From Branchiostoma floridae (Eukaryota > Chordata > Leptocardii > Amphioxiformes > Branchiostomatidae), in contig NC_049993.1 of NCBI RefSeq assembly GCF_000003815.2, positions 1,729,275-1,793,274 of the forward strand: a stretch of 64,000 bases of DNA, read 5' to 3'. Shown here in pieces: positions 11,030-41,150 of the stretch. A program made the translations under genes and the position numbers. The notes under the pieces were generated by a model. That model did no database searches. It worked only from the letters and a program-made list of their open reading frames with translations, and was not told the DNA's origin. How positions within the stretch are numbered: the stretch's first letter is position 1; every line of letters begins with the position of its first letter.

Positions 11030-11695
11030 TCCACAGCCGTGGATTTTATCGGTAGAATAATGATGAACTCCACAGCTGTGGACTTCATCAATATGTAGTG
11101 ATGAAATCCACGGGCATTCCGTCGCTAATACTGACATTGGGCTGTGGACTCCATCAATATGTAGTGATGAAATCCACGGGCATTCCGTCGCTAATACTGA
11201 CATTGGGCTGTGGACTTCATCAATATGTAGTGATGAAGTCCACGGGCGTTCCGTCGCTAATACTGATAATTGACTGTGGACTTCATCAATATGTAGTGAT
11301 GAAATCCACGTGCGTTCCGTCGCTAATACTGACATTGGGCTGTGGACTTCATCAATATGTAGTGATGAAATCCACGGGCGTTCCGTCGCTAATACTGACA
11401 ATTGACTGTGGACTTCATCAATATGTAGTGATGAAATCCACGTGTGTTCCGTCGCTAATACTGACATTGGGCTGTGGACTTCATCAATATGTAGTGATGA
11501 AATCCACGGGCGTTCCGTCGCTAATACTGACAATTGACTGTGGACTTCATCAATATGTAGTGATGAAATCCACGGGCGTTCCGTCGCTGATACTGACATT
11601 GGGCTGTGGACTTCATCAATATGTAGTGATGAAGTCCACGGGCGTTCCGTCGCTAATACTGACATTGGGCTGTGGACTTCATCAATATATTTTCC
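11030..11695. repeat. 66-bp minisatellite built from inverted repeats
   Basis: About nine to ten units of 66 bp. Each holds gatgaa(a/g)tccac near one end and gtggacttcatc near the other. Adjacent halves form a near-perfect 13-bp stem with an 8-base loop (gtggacttcatca, atatgtag, tgatgaagtccac). Two sub-variants alternate (GACATTGGGCTG and GACAATTGACTG). Because 66 is divisible by 3, frames stay open on both strands, giving artefactual 22-residue protein repeats. Confidence 0.92.
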
Positions 11696-11699
11696 TTAC

Positions 11700-12640
11700 T
11701 TAAGTTTTCTGAGATTGTTTAGTTGTATTTCTTTAAAGAGTCTTTTCTCTGTCTTGATTTTCTTCTTGTACAATTTCAGATTGCTGAAGTATGCGTTACG
11801 AACATCAAGTTTCCACAGGCACTTGGAAAACTGAGCGGCTAATTTTTTTTTTATTTTGTGTATAAGAGATGCACATGAATGGTTGAACTATGGTTTACTT
11901 TTCTTCTTTCTTTTCTTGTTATTGTTGTGGGTAATTTTGAGCAGACATTTATCAGCTATATGTGTGATTATATCAGAAAATATTTTTACTGCTTTGTCTA
12001 CGTCACAAAATGACTTAGTAGTAAAGTTTTGAAAGATTTTCGATATCGGAGGATCCTGCAATGCCTCTGTAAAATTGAGTTTGGAGTTATCATCCCAAAC
12101 ATAATTAGTTGGTAATGGGTTCATTGGGGCTTTAGCTTGTTCTACATAAGGTGAATAGTTAGTTGAGATAGAGTATTCAATTAAACAGTAGTCTGTTGGT
12201 TTAGTATTGTTTGTGAATGATTGAAAAACAAGCTACCTGCATGCCGAAAATTATGTCAATCCGTCGATCCTTTCTGCAGTTATTCTCATTGGAGTGTCTT
12301 TGCAAAAAAGCCCCTGTAGTTCCGAAATTAAATGTTAGGGGGCTGAAACCTGCCCCACTTTGTCATGACACTGCAAGCTATCTACCATCTGAATGTCAAG
12401 ACCCTATCACGTCCGTACAAGAGATACATAAACAAGGTAGAGAGTATGTTTCAGAATTCATAACAAACACCTGCGACACATTGATGTAAGATGTTTACTG
12501 ATTATGCAAAATATATATAACAGTGCTCATTATTAATGTCGGTATGTATGTACATCTTTGAAGCAGCAAGCAAATATAAACATGTAATACGTCACATTCA
12601 GAGAAACCATTTGACCAGCAGTCTTAGAGGCATCTCCATT
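11700..12640. other. Gene-free stretch containing part of a dispersed repeat
   Basis: No host exon is supported. About 12165-12490 belongs to the dispersed family seen at 41150-42060: shared 'gtctgttggtttagtattg' and a block reading 'ccgtcgatcctttctgcagt'. The remainder is AT-rich and featureless to me. Confidence 0.55.
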
Positions 12641-12643
12641 TGA

Positions 12644-12649
12644 TTTATT
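12644..12649 (-). terminator. Candidate poly(A) signal for beta-tubulin
   Basis: AATAAA on the minus strand, about 430 bases past the distal tubulin stop codon. I saw no AATAAA or ATTAAA between the two alternative tail exons, so both transcripts probably end here. Confidence 0.4.
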
Positions 12650-13082
12650 TCTTAAACTTGCATTCTCTCCTTCTTGGACTGTTACGTAGTCTTTGTCACC
12701 ACTCTTCATTATCACAATATACACATACATATCCATCAGCAAGCTTTGTAGTTAAGCCAGTAGCACATCTTGTTTCAAATTTTGCTCATTGAATTTTAAA
12801 CAACAAAACTTTTTAAAACCATTCTGTGACCACCACCAGCTTGAGCCAGAACATCATCCCGGTCTCCATAATTAGTATATTAATATCCAACTAGATATCT
12901 CCACACACTTAGACCCTTTTACAGCCTTATGACACAGAACTGGGTAGGCTGGTCACGTGGTTGTGCAAATGTGGAGAAGCGTTTTGAGATGGTTCCAATA
13001 GAAATGTTCGGAAACAAAACCAGAAATGTGGGAAAGAAGCGGATGACCCTCCGTCTGCGCTGTCGGTATGTGTGGTGGAGGC

Positions 13083-31834
<18,752 letters not shown>

Positions 31835-31925
31835 GTTTGTGGCTGTTGTGGATTATTACTGACGACGTAAAAAATTGGTCCTCTTGTCCTCCTGCGCTTT
31901 TGTCGAATGCACGTCTGTCTGCCGG

Positions 31926-31963
31926 CTTTTTATCGTGGTGCTATGCCTGTGTGGCGTCATTGG
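31926..31963 (-). promoter_or_regulatory. Beta-tubulin core promoter (TATA-like and CCAAT)
   Basis: Minus strand: GATAAAAAG (31934-31926) lies about 95 bases upstream of the start codon, putting a TATA-driven start near 31900 with a 5' UTR of about 65 bases. CCAAT (31963-31959) overlaps TGACG (31959-31955), a CRE half-site, about 30 bases further upstream. Spacing fits a conventional promoter; no transcript data are available. Confidence 0.5.
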
Positions 31964-32099
31964 CCTTGTGATCAGAAAGTAGGCCGTCCTGTTACTACAG
32001 AATAACTTTAGTTTATAAAAGATTGCCCAATTTTTCTTATAATGATATATCAGATAGTGTATATTCATCATATTTTGTAGATGTAAGGAATTCATCTGT

Positions 32100-34045
32100 T
32101 AAAATGGAACCGTTTTGCTCTTATTACTGCATGTAGGGAGGGCGATGTCTCGGAAGGATAAAAGCCTGACGTGGCAGTAATGCGGTCTAAGCACGGACGA
32201 ACCAATCAGCGACCAGGAAGATGACATCATTATTGATTGGATGATGTTAGGGTTAGCCGATATAGCGCCTACTGACACTGAGGCAACACTGAGGGGCATT
32301 TCAATAAACAGGGAACCGGGGTGCAGCGAACTAATAGTAATATGGTCAGATATAGCTAAAATGGCGGCCTTACGCTGAAAATGCTGCACAATCTAGACTA
32401 GAATCTAGGCATGAAATATTTAAGTTATAAAGTTCATGTGCACTGATACAACCCCAGGAATATGCGTAATCGATTTATTTGGAAAAAAAGTATGAATATA
32501 TTAAAACAAAGACACGGATAAATTAACCCTTCATAGATCTTGAGAGACTGCATTGACTTGACAGCCCCCGTTTGCAAACATGATTATTACATGGTTGATT
32601 TACTTTCTCTGACTCAATATTGCGATTTAGCCCCATCTATTGTAAGCTCCTCGCAATTCAGCCCCTGGCTGCAAAGAGTGAGTAGTCGGCCCACCCAATA
32701 ACAATATTGATTCTGAAATAGTTTTTCAACAAAAAAAGTTGTTTTTCACATTTAAGCCCAATATCACTGGTTTCTCACGGTTTCTCAACCTTAGTGATTT
32801 AGAAACGGGCTTGGCAGGTGTTGTTATTTTTTCAGTCAACGACGTAACTTAATTACTTTTCTTCATCTCATGCTGCTAGTAGACTGCTTGGATATATGGT
32901 GGTAAGAAAAGGTGGATTCCTTGCGAAGGCGTAACCCAGTGAAGATTGTGCCTCTGGTACACAGATATCTCGATATTCCCAGTGACACACACACTAACCG
33001 TGCCCGAGGGTATATCTACAAAATGTGTACTAACTTACTAAGGCTTAGGAAAAAACGGCAATTAATGTTGCTGTAATTTTTCAAAAAATTCATCACACCT
33101 TTGAGGGCGGGAACTAGAAATGTTTTGGTCGCACCTAGACTAGCAGAATTTTTCCCGCGAACTTCCCCATTCAAATGCACGCCTGTCTCCGCCCCAATTG
33201 TTCCCCTGTTTGCATAGTAAACAATACCCAAGCTTTCAAACCGGTCATTCCCACGATGATGCGTCTTCCTGATACAGCCCGCTCAGTCCTTCTTTGCTAC
33301 ATTTTCGCCTATTCTGCCACCAATATTTATAAGATACCGAAACTAAGGTCATGCAAGGAAATATAAGTTTCCGACATTCCCCGCGGCCTTCACCGCGCGG
33401 TCGCCGGGGACGCCCGGAACCCGTCGCCATTTGTAAACAAAATCTGCGCTACGCTAAACACACACGAAATTAACCGACAGAGTACGGATAGTTTGTCGAT
33501 GAAGTCGACTTTCTATATATATTTTGTTTTCAAAACATATCCATGGAAGCAACACTTCCATTGCAACATCTTTGCGCCCTTGATTGAGAAATGTACAGAT
33601 TAAATTACCGGCTTGACTCTGGCCCTGTCCTGTTCTATCAGTAATCAACGTCTCGGAAATATCAACCTTCGCTTTCCGATTCAATAACGTATTATTTCTA
33701 ATAATTCGTTAGACCCATGTATTTCTATAATGAACTACAGTTCGTGATTCAATACGGGCGGTAACAGACTATGCACAAGCCGCTGTTTGATGTGTCGGCT
33801 TGTGTTCGACATGCATGCCTTTTGCCAGTTCTGGCGTCCTTGATAGGAAAATTGAAATAAAAAAACCCCCACATCTCTGTAAATATAAATGCAACTTGTA
33901 ATAAATCACACAATGAAAATCAAAGCCTGGGGAAGAAAGGGGATTATTTGACGAGGGAGCTGGATTAGACCGGTCGGCCCTCCAGTTTGTTTACAAACCC
34001 ACGCCATGTATGAATCAAAATCATTGTGCTGAATGTATTCGGCTT
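32100..34045. other. Intergenic, no recognised feature
   Basis: AT-rich sequence upstream of beta-tubulin. No exon, RNA gene or clear repeat is supported. Confidence 0.45.
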
Positions 34046-34049
34046 TTAA

Positions 34050-35001
34050 CCCTATTCAGACCGGGGGGGGGGGGCTTTTGAGGCCCGCGCTAACTTCGAT
34101 GTCCTATAACGCCAGAACGGCATACGCTAAAGCCACCAAATTTGGTGAGTTTTCCTGAAATATTGTTGGCAACAATTTTACGAAGTTTGACAAATTTTCC
34201 ATTTTTTCTTGTTGCCAAGGCAACCGTTTGTTGACAGGCAGTTTTGCCAAAAATCAGTATTTTTGGTTCTAACAATGTATTTTTCACATTTATTTGCTAT
34301 ATTACTGCGATTTAATTACATAAATAAAATCTTATATTATTTAGCATATCTTTCAGAATTATATATGCATGAATTATGCTAATTTGATGACGTCATCAGT
34401 CCGAAATCCAAGATGGCGGACCGAATGGCCAGATCAAGAATAACACGCTAATTTTCCCTTAAAATTTGTAACTACCTCGTATTTTTTCATCAAAAACCAT
34501 CTAAATGAATGAATTTAGTCTATTTCCATTGCCCTTTGTGATTATTTGTTGCAAAAAAAGTATTTCAAAAAATTCAAGGTGGTGGATATAATATGGCGGA
34601 GCCCAACTCGTATCTTAGATGTGCATGGCGTCATTTTATGACGTCATATTGACGTCATTGATGTTGCTATTGGCAACGCAAAGCGTAACAAACATCATTA
34701 TTATGTTATCTGCACTTGTTGTTACATTTTTGTAGCATAACTTGAAGTTTTCTGAGAATACCCTTTTTTCATGGGTTTGGCCAATATGATCAAATTGATG
34801 ACGTCATAATTACGTCATCTTACGTCAACGTAACGTCAAACGTCACATATCTATTAGATATAACGTCAACATTATGTCCTAAAAATTTGATGGCCTTATG
34901 GTACGTCGTTCAAGAGTTATAGGACTTAGAAGTGGAGGGCCTCAAAAGCCCCCCCCCCCCCCCGGTCCAGGGATGACCAAAAAAGCCCGGTCTGAATAGG
35001 G
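34050..35001. mobile_element. TTAA-flanked non-autonomous element (piggyBac-like ends), copy 2
   Basis: TTAA flanks both sides (34046-34049 and 35002-35005). Ends are ccctattcagaccggg and its exact inverse cccggtctgaataggg. Subterminal 'cttttgaggcc' and 'ggcctcaaaag' are also inverted. The interior carries several tgacgtca/atgacgtcat CRE palindromes and aagatggcgg YY1-type motifs, and no ORF. TTAA target duplication with CCCT ends is the hallmark of piggyBac-type transposons. Confidence 0.8.
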
Positions 35002-35005
35002 TTAA

Positions 35006-36861
35006 TACGTGGTAAACTTCTGGAGTCCTTTTGCTTGAAATGGTACATTACAGAAAAGATTTGAATTTTATTAAAACACACAGAAGTAAATCAATTTAGT
35101 TAAATGTGAAGGAGGGGGGTTAAAGAGAGTGTTGTTGTTTGATAGCAGACCGGGTTCCTTTGTCTTGTATACAACCGACGCCATTTTCCCGTTTGTCTCC
35201 TTGTTCAAGTTTGTCACATTACTTTACCGGCATGCATGTATTTCTAATCACAAGAGGTACAGCCCAGACGTATGTTATTCAAGCATCTTTCAACGTTTCT
35301 AACTGTACAAATTCTCCCGGCCCGTGAAGCGGTCGATAATGTTTCAATTCCTCATGCCGACACAAAGTTTTCGTGAAATTTTGTGAGAGTCTCCTAACGA
35401 TCACAGGTTAATAGCCGGAAGATCGCATAATGCCCTACGACTGTACAAGCTGGACGGTGGTGCCCGTATACAAAAAACTTGAAAACTACAGCAGTTTCTG
35501 AATCTCGTTTCCGAGGATTGGATAAGAAATTTACTACAGAACTCGTTCAGTTAAAAATCGCGGGCAATTATCTGGCTTGAGGCGCTCAGCGAATACAATA
35601 GAAGTATTTCTCACTTATTTGCATCTTGTATATCTTGTCTGCTTTGATTGAGGCCGACACAGCTCATTATAAGTCCCAAACAAACCCTTGCAGCCATGTG
35701 CACTGTTTGAAATAAGCACAAGCTTCATATTTTGGCGTATATCTTTTGATCTTCGTGGGATTTTTCGGCGAAAACAACATGGGCCTGGAGAGCAAAACTT
35801 CGCCGCCATTTTGATGACGTCGTCTGTTCGCTCCAATCAGGCTCACGAGAAAAATGGAAGGGAAATGTGACGAAATGTGGCCCAAAATTTGGAAAATAAT
35901 CTTTAATTTCACAGACATCGGCGGAAAAGGATTGTAACTAAAAAATTATCGCTATGAACATTGACTACAACTTCAACAAATGTTTAGTGCGTAAATTAGA
36001 AAAATATCCCTTGAGGAAAATTTGCAAAGTTCAAAGTTCGGTCACCTATAGTAACCTTTCTTACGTTCGTCTGATTTGATAGGGTATTTTGAACGCAGTG
36101 TATAAGTGTCACTTTTGTACTTGTATGAATTTGAAAATTCAACATATCCTCTCTGTAAGTGAGTTTTGCTGTTTCTTGACATGACTACCATACATTCGTT
36201 ATTTTGAGAAATATTTAGCAATGTGTATCAGTGTGTAGACATGGACACAGGGCCGCGGTTGGCACCCCGCGGTGCCTTGGGCGGGGCAAATTACCCTGAC
36301 AACGCGGACAAAAGCATAGCAACCGGACCAACGTGATATCCTCATCAAGCCATCTATTTTCAGATCACGTACTGGAGACTGCAGCATTATCCCACTCATG
36401 CAATAACCCAGTCTCCATAAGATTTCTCATGGGTCGGCTCCGTACATAGAAGAATTTTTGCCGACATGAATAATTATGTTACCTTCACAGAAGGGAACAT
36501 ATTTTTTTTGCCGGGGCGCCGCAGGCGCCCGGCTTTGTCCCCGGTTTAATGGTTCGTCCTTGGATGGGTCTGCTATGGTCGCAAAATGTACCGTGCGTTT
36601 TTACGACAATTCTCAGCCCTTCTCAGCCCTTCAAATAAACGCAATGTACCGTGCGTTTTTACGACAATTCTCAGCCCTTCTTAGCCCTTCAAATAAACGT
36701 TGTAAGAATACTGTTTATCCATGACCTCTACTCGTACAGAAAACATTGCAGCGCTCATTAGCAAAGTCTAGGAAAGGAAAATGTTTCTTGATTTGCAGTA
36801 AAACACTGGTCATGTAACATTTGAGGAGTTGTCGTTAAATCGCACGGTTCATTTTGCGATA
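35006..36861. other. Intergenic with small repeats and a GC hairpin
   Basis: A GC hairpin (gccggggcgcc, gca, ggcgcccggc) lies near 36511-36535. Two tandem copies of a roughly 63-bp unit containing 'taccgtgcgtttttacgac' lie at about 36585-36700. An 'aacttcgccgccattttgatgacgtc' block near 35800 resembles the CRE/YY1 clusters of the TTAA elements. No gene. Confidence 0.5.
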
Positions 36862-36871
36862 GCGTTGACGG

Positions 36872-37096
36872 GTCCGGGTATTTAGCGGAATAACCCGGAA
36901 TAACCCGGAATAACCCGGAATAACCTTAATAAAGGATGAAAGCTACCGAAATACAGTGTGCTTTGATAAGTTAAGATCGCAGAATGCAATATTTTGGCAT
37001 AAAATAATGTATATATGGCCATGGGAACAAGAAATATTACGGTTATTCCGGGTTATTCCGGGTCATTTCGGGTTATTCCGGTAAATACCCTCACGG
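36872..37096. mobile_element. Fold-back MITE with iterated ends and 10-bp target duplication
   Basis: Perfect gcgttgacgg lies on both sides (36862-36871 and 37097-37106). Each end is an array of the 10-mer ccggaataac in opposite orientations (four copies left, about three right), capped by gggtattta and taaataccc. The 100-base centre is AT-rich. Confidence 0.75.
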
Positions 37097-37199
37097 GCGT
37101 TGACGGTGCGGAGGAGGTGAGATTTTTATCGTACAGAAATTGGTACAGTTTGTAAAGTTATCTTTCTGGAATTCGGATGTATTAAAATATAACATTACA

Positions 37200-37640
37200 T
37201 TCTAAGGCGTAGTGTCATGTGAGTAAAATGAGCACGACATTTGACGAAAGATTTTGTGGAGGGTATACAGTCAAGTTTATTGTGCAACGATTGGAACAGT
37301 TTACGTGCGGGTGGGAGGGGGGCGTGCGTCTATATATGCAGCTGCAGGAGGTCCTGCAGGACATTTTCGATCGTAAGAGTAACGTACAATTTGAAAAGAT
37401 AGTGATCATGAATTCGGACACATTGAAACATATTTCCAAGGAACGGTATATAGTTTTTTTAGTAAAACCAGTGTGTGGGGATTGACGAGAATTTAGATAG
37501 TTTAATGGTGCACTGTGCTTGAGCCGATGCGAGGCATTATGCAGGGCATTTTTGATTGTAAAAATATCGTACAAGTTGAAAAGATGGATCGGATTCTAAT
37601 ACATTAAAACATACATTTCCAAAGAATAGTAGAAAACAAC
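37200..37640 (+). repeat. Duplicated roughly 100-bp segment
   Basis: About 37345-37445 and 37525-37630 are diverged copies (shared 'gcagg-cattttcgat-gtaa', 'aagt(t)gaaaagat' and 'acattgaaacatatttcca'). The first lies in an 88-codon frame from 37219; the second is interrupted by stops. Coding status is unknown, and I recognise no family. Confidence 0.4.
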
Positions 37641-37999
37641 GGATTGTAGCTAACTGTTAAACAATCAGCAAAGCAGTTGGCAAGATGTCACACCTGAACT
37701 TTTGTAGATTTTTGCTTTTTGTTGGTACTAGTAAGATGTTATGTGATCAAGACAATATTTTCTTTCTGTTTCAGTGACGCCTTAGACTGTTCTCTGCTAT
37801 ATATACAAGTGACACAGTAATATACAGAAACTTACAGCTAGCAAAAGTCTGTACTCAATAAGATTTTACACAGTACACATTTATACTTCTTCTGCTGAAA
37901 TCTACGCATTACATTTTGCATCCAACCAAAGAGGTTTGAAAGAGAGTCCTTGATCCAACCAAATTAGACCTTGAGACCTATTAACAGATCATTGATCAC

Positions 38000-38312
38000 T
38001 GTGCATTTTGCACATACCAGACTCAATCGTGCCACTGAGCACTGCATTTTGCACACACCAGACCAATTGTGCCACTGAGCACTGTGCATTTTGCACACAC
38101 CAGACCTATCGTGCCATTGAGCACTGTGCATTTTGCACACACCAGACCTATCGTGCCATTGAGCACTGTGCATTTTGCACACACCAGACCAATCGTGCCA
38201 TTGAGCACTGTGCATTTTGCACACACCAGACCAATCGTGCCATTGAGCACTGTGCATTTTGCACACACCAGACTCAATCGTGCCACTGAGCACTGTGCAT
38301 TGTGCAAATAAA
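38000..38312. repeat. 42-bp minisatellite upstream of the peptidase ORF
   Basis: About seven units of 42 bp with core gtgcattttgcacacaccag and cgtgccattgagcact. The period is a multiple of 3, so frames stay open on both strands; the predicted 14-residue repeats are artefacts. Units contain the short palindrome tgcattttgca. It ends 30 bases before the ATG at 38343. Confidence 0.9.
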
Positions 38313-38342
38313 GTCAAGCAAAGAACACATATATTGTGAACA

Positions 38343-39629
38343 ATGTGTGAATCTATTTTATCGGGAAAATACCACCAAGGTGACATCATTTTCAGTGGAG
38401 ATAATAGAGGCAAACAATGCACTGCAAATGCTTTAATGGCAGTTGTTAACCACAGTACTTGCAGACAAGCAATTACCTGGACAAGTACAGACCTTGATGG
38501 TGTACTTTTTCAAGGAGATGCACTATACACCTACATAAAACCATCACTAAGATCTGGTGTGGAGTTCCTCTCCGTTGATGATATTCCAGACTATTTGCAA
38601 CTTTACAACAATACTGTACGTGTATCAATAAAAGAGTCTTACACTGGAGACATATTTGCCACAGAAGCAGTCTATCCTTATTACACCTTAAAGAAAGCCC
38701 TAGAAGCAGCATTTGCTGAATCCAACACTTGTCTTTTCATAACAGCACATGGAATAACTGGTTCAACAGTAGCATTGTTGCACGCTGATAACAAGTATTT
38801 TGTTTATGACTCACATGCCAGAAGTCCCATAACAGCATTGCCAGATAGCCATGGCACTTCTACTTTAAGCATGCACAGTTCAAACAGCAATCTAGTTTCA
38901 TTCTTGCAACAACTTAACTGGAACACAACATGCAATTTTGAGGTTGTCCCAGTACAAGCAGAAAATGTTTTCTTATCAGTTGAACCTACTGGTATACACA
39001 TTATCAATCTGACTAGCAATGTTTCTTCTATGATTGAGTCAGAAAACTGCTTTCAAGTTCAACAACAACACACATACACCTTGGTTAAACCAGAGTTTGT
39101 ATCTACGAAAGAGAACCTACAACAACCAAACACAGCATTTCCATTTGCACCACATTGTAACCAAAGTACTGGGAAAAACATTGTGCCATGCACCACAAGC
39201 AAACATCCAAGTGCTATGCCAGAGAACAGGAATGAAGGCCTCTTGAATCAATTAGTAATGTCACCAAATGCAGCATCAAATTTAAATGATAAAAAAGTGC
39301 AAGGTCTTGCAATCCAAAGCGCAATATGCAAGGACAAACAAGAAAAACAAACCTATCAACAGAAGACAGAGAGTCTTGCAGAACAAAGAACATCATACAA
39401 AGCAAAGAAAGCAAATGAGACCTGTGAGCAAAAAGCAGCACAGCAAAGAGCATCATATAAAGCAAAACGAGCAAATGAGACCCCTGAGGAAAAAGATGAA
39501 AGACTTGCAAAACGAAGAACATCATACAAAGCAAAACAAGCAAATGAGACCCGTGAGCAAAAAGATGAAAGACTTGCAAAACGAAGAGCTTCATACAAAG
39601 CATTCCAGCCAACTTCCCATAGATTTTAG
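38343..39629 (+). CDS. Truncated Helitron/Helentron-type protein: cysteine peptidase domain plus KRANET repeats
   Basis: 428 codons. Residues about 8-180 look like the OTU/C76-like cysteine peptidase often found at the N-terminus of animal Helitron proteins. It has YHQGDIIFS, then RGKQCTANAL with a candidate nucleophile Cys26, WTSTDLDGVLFQGDALY (46-62), and a YFVYDSHARS segment with candidate catalytic Asp156 and His158. A low-complexity middle follows. Residues about 330-425 hold four repeats of a basic/acidic unit of about 22 residues (RRTSYKAKQANETREQKDE). This unit is the linker that precedes the Rep/helicase region in such proteins. The frame stops right after the fourth repeat, and no Rep or PIF1 helicase follows, so the gene is truncated. 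Deubiquitinase activity is conceivable but untested. The family call rests on recalled motif style, not on a search. Confidence 0.6.
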   Translation: MCESILSGKYHQGDIIFSGDNRGKQCTANALMAVVNHSTCRQAITWTSTDLDGVLFQGDALYTYIKPSLRSGVEFLSVDDIPDYLQLYNNTVRVSIKESYTGDIFATEAVYPYYTLKKALEAAFAESNTCLFITAHGITGSTVALLHADNKYFVYDSHARSPITALPDSHGTSTLSMHSSNSNLVSFLQQLNWNTTCNFEVVPVQAENVFLSVEPTGIHIINLTSNVSSMIESENCFQVQQQHTYTLVKPEFVSTKENLQQPNTAFPFAPHCNQSTGKNIVPCTTSKHPSAMPENRNEGLLNQLVMSPNAASNLNDKKVQGLAIQSAICKDKQEKQTYQQKTESLAEQRTSYKAKKANETCEQKAAQQRASYKAKRANETPEEKDERLAKRRTSYKAKQANETREQKDERLAKRRASYKAFQPTSHRF

Positions 39630-41150
39630 ATATAAACTTCTAGTTTAATAATGATGCACATTTTACTGGAACACAACATGAAATTTTGAGGTAGTCCTTC
39701 CAAATGCGCCCCGGCCAGCTTTTTTTAAAAGCTTTCTTGTTTGCTTTGTTTCTTCTTCTTCTCCGCACAAATAAGGTCAACGACCTGGACCAGACGGCTG
39801 TCACCATGGTAACCGGTAAAATAGCAGGCACCATGTGGTGTTCGGTTACATAATGTAGCAAATGTCAGATCTAGAGGGGCTCGGGTTTCACATTTAGAAA
39901 TGTGTTCAAATAAGAATGAACAAAACAGTTGTAGGTGTTAGACTACAACATGTGAAGGTAACATTCTGTATTTGCTTGCAAATATTACCTTTCTAGTTTT
40001 GCATTATGAGCTGGTCGATTAGACCCGAGTGACCTGGCCTGGTCAGCGAATCATTCGCCCAGTTTTGACCAGTTTCAATATCTGTCAGGCCCAGATAGCT
40101 AGACAAGTCTGTCAGAGACTAATGATATATAAACTGGAGTTCCTCCCGTCTCGATCTGTCCCCATATCAATAATGTAGCAAGTCGCGCTTTCGCTGGTGG
40201 CACGTGGAGCCAAAGATTGAGACGCAGGCTGCCAGTGCGTGTGTATGTGTCACTGTGCGTGTGCGCGGACATGCCTCGCATACTTTAATAGGAATACCAA
40301 AATCACCAGCCAGGCCGAAAAATGCAAGGACATCATGATTCATGCCTGGTTTTGAAGGACGACCGAGATGTGAACACTAAGTGGGCAAGTGGGAGTCGCC
40401 ATTTTCCATCCCAACGTATATGTGTGTCGGCACGTTTCTTTGTCTATTTGATATTCACGTCTAGTGCTGCGGGAAAAAAAATGAGTTTCAACTGTTCATT
40501 ATTAGTTCGTTTTGAGATCATTGCTCGAACTTCAAAACAAAATCTACCAAGCACACCTATTTAACCATATTCATGTACTGTCGTTTCGTCATGGAATACA
40601 GCAAAGCCCCAACTTTGAAGGACAGCTAATGTGCAATTTTACGTACAAACGCTAGGAGGCGTTTCTAGCATGGTATGATGGTGAATCGTGGCGGTGACTT
40701 TCAATTTCACTTTATTCATTTTACCAGGAAATGACTCAGGTCATGAACGCTTCACCGCAAACTTAAAACCACCACGAACATGTTTCTATTATAGTATGAG
40801 ACTGTTATAGTACGAACACTACACCGCGAACTTAAAACCACCGCGAAAACTTCATTTTCATACTCGCGAAATTAAATCCCTGCAAACTTAAAAACATTTA
40901 CAGTATCATGGTTCCTTGAGCTGTACTCTAAAATAGGACTTTGTTAACCATGTCATCAAGTACCATGTAGTACAGTATCAACTAGAGTTCGGCGACCTCA
41001 TACCTTTATGACTATTTAGAGCTTTTGGTAATTTCATGCAAATGACTTAACATTAACATGATTTATGCATGGTGTTGTTCATCATTGCACAACAAACAGT
41101 GCACATATCACCAGTAAAATTCCAAATAAAAACATTAATCATTAAGTTAT
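39630..41150. other. Intergenic, with a short dispersed repeat
   Basis: At 40745-40880 the block 'caccgc-aacttaaaaccacc' occurs twice. A partial copy of the GC-ended MITE family ('ccttccaaatgcgccccggcc') lies near 39690. No gene recognised. Confidence 0.45.

Noticed and set aside
10991..11703. Long ORFs on both strands (224 and 201 codons) with 22-residue repeats
   Set aside because: They are products of the 66-bp minisatellite, whose period is divisible by 3. The same array is open on both strands and lacks any start context or domain.
12217..12489. Similar small proteins at 12217-12489 and 41319-41591 as a gene family
   Set aside because: The similarity is at DNA level, extends beyond the ORFs, and belongs to dispersed repeat R1. 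Other copies do not keep the frame.
38000..38312. Possible CRISPR array
   Set aside because: The units are contiguous and nearly identical over the full 42 bp, with no variable spacers, and the genome is clearly eukaryotic.
37964..38422. Overlapping ORFs of 80-152 codons on both strands
   Set aside because: Explained by the 42-bp minisatellite; 14-residue repeats in several frames at once.
38343..39629. Integrated herpesvirus-like tegument deubiquitinase
   Set aside because: The peptidase-like motifs are shared, but the following KRANET-type basic repeats point to a Helitron-family protein, and no other viral gene is nearby.
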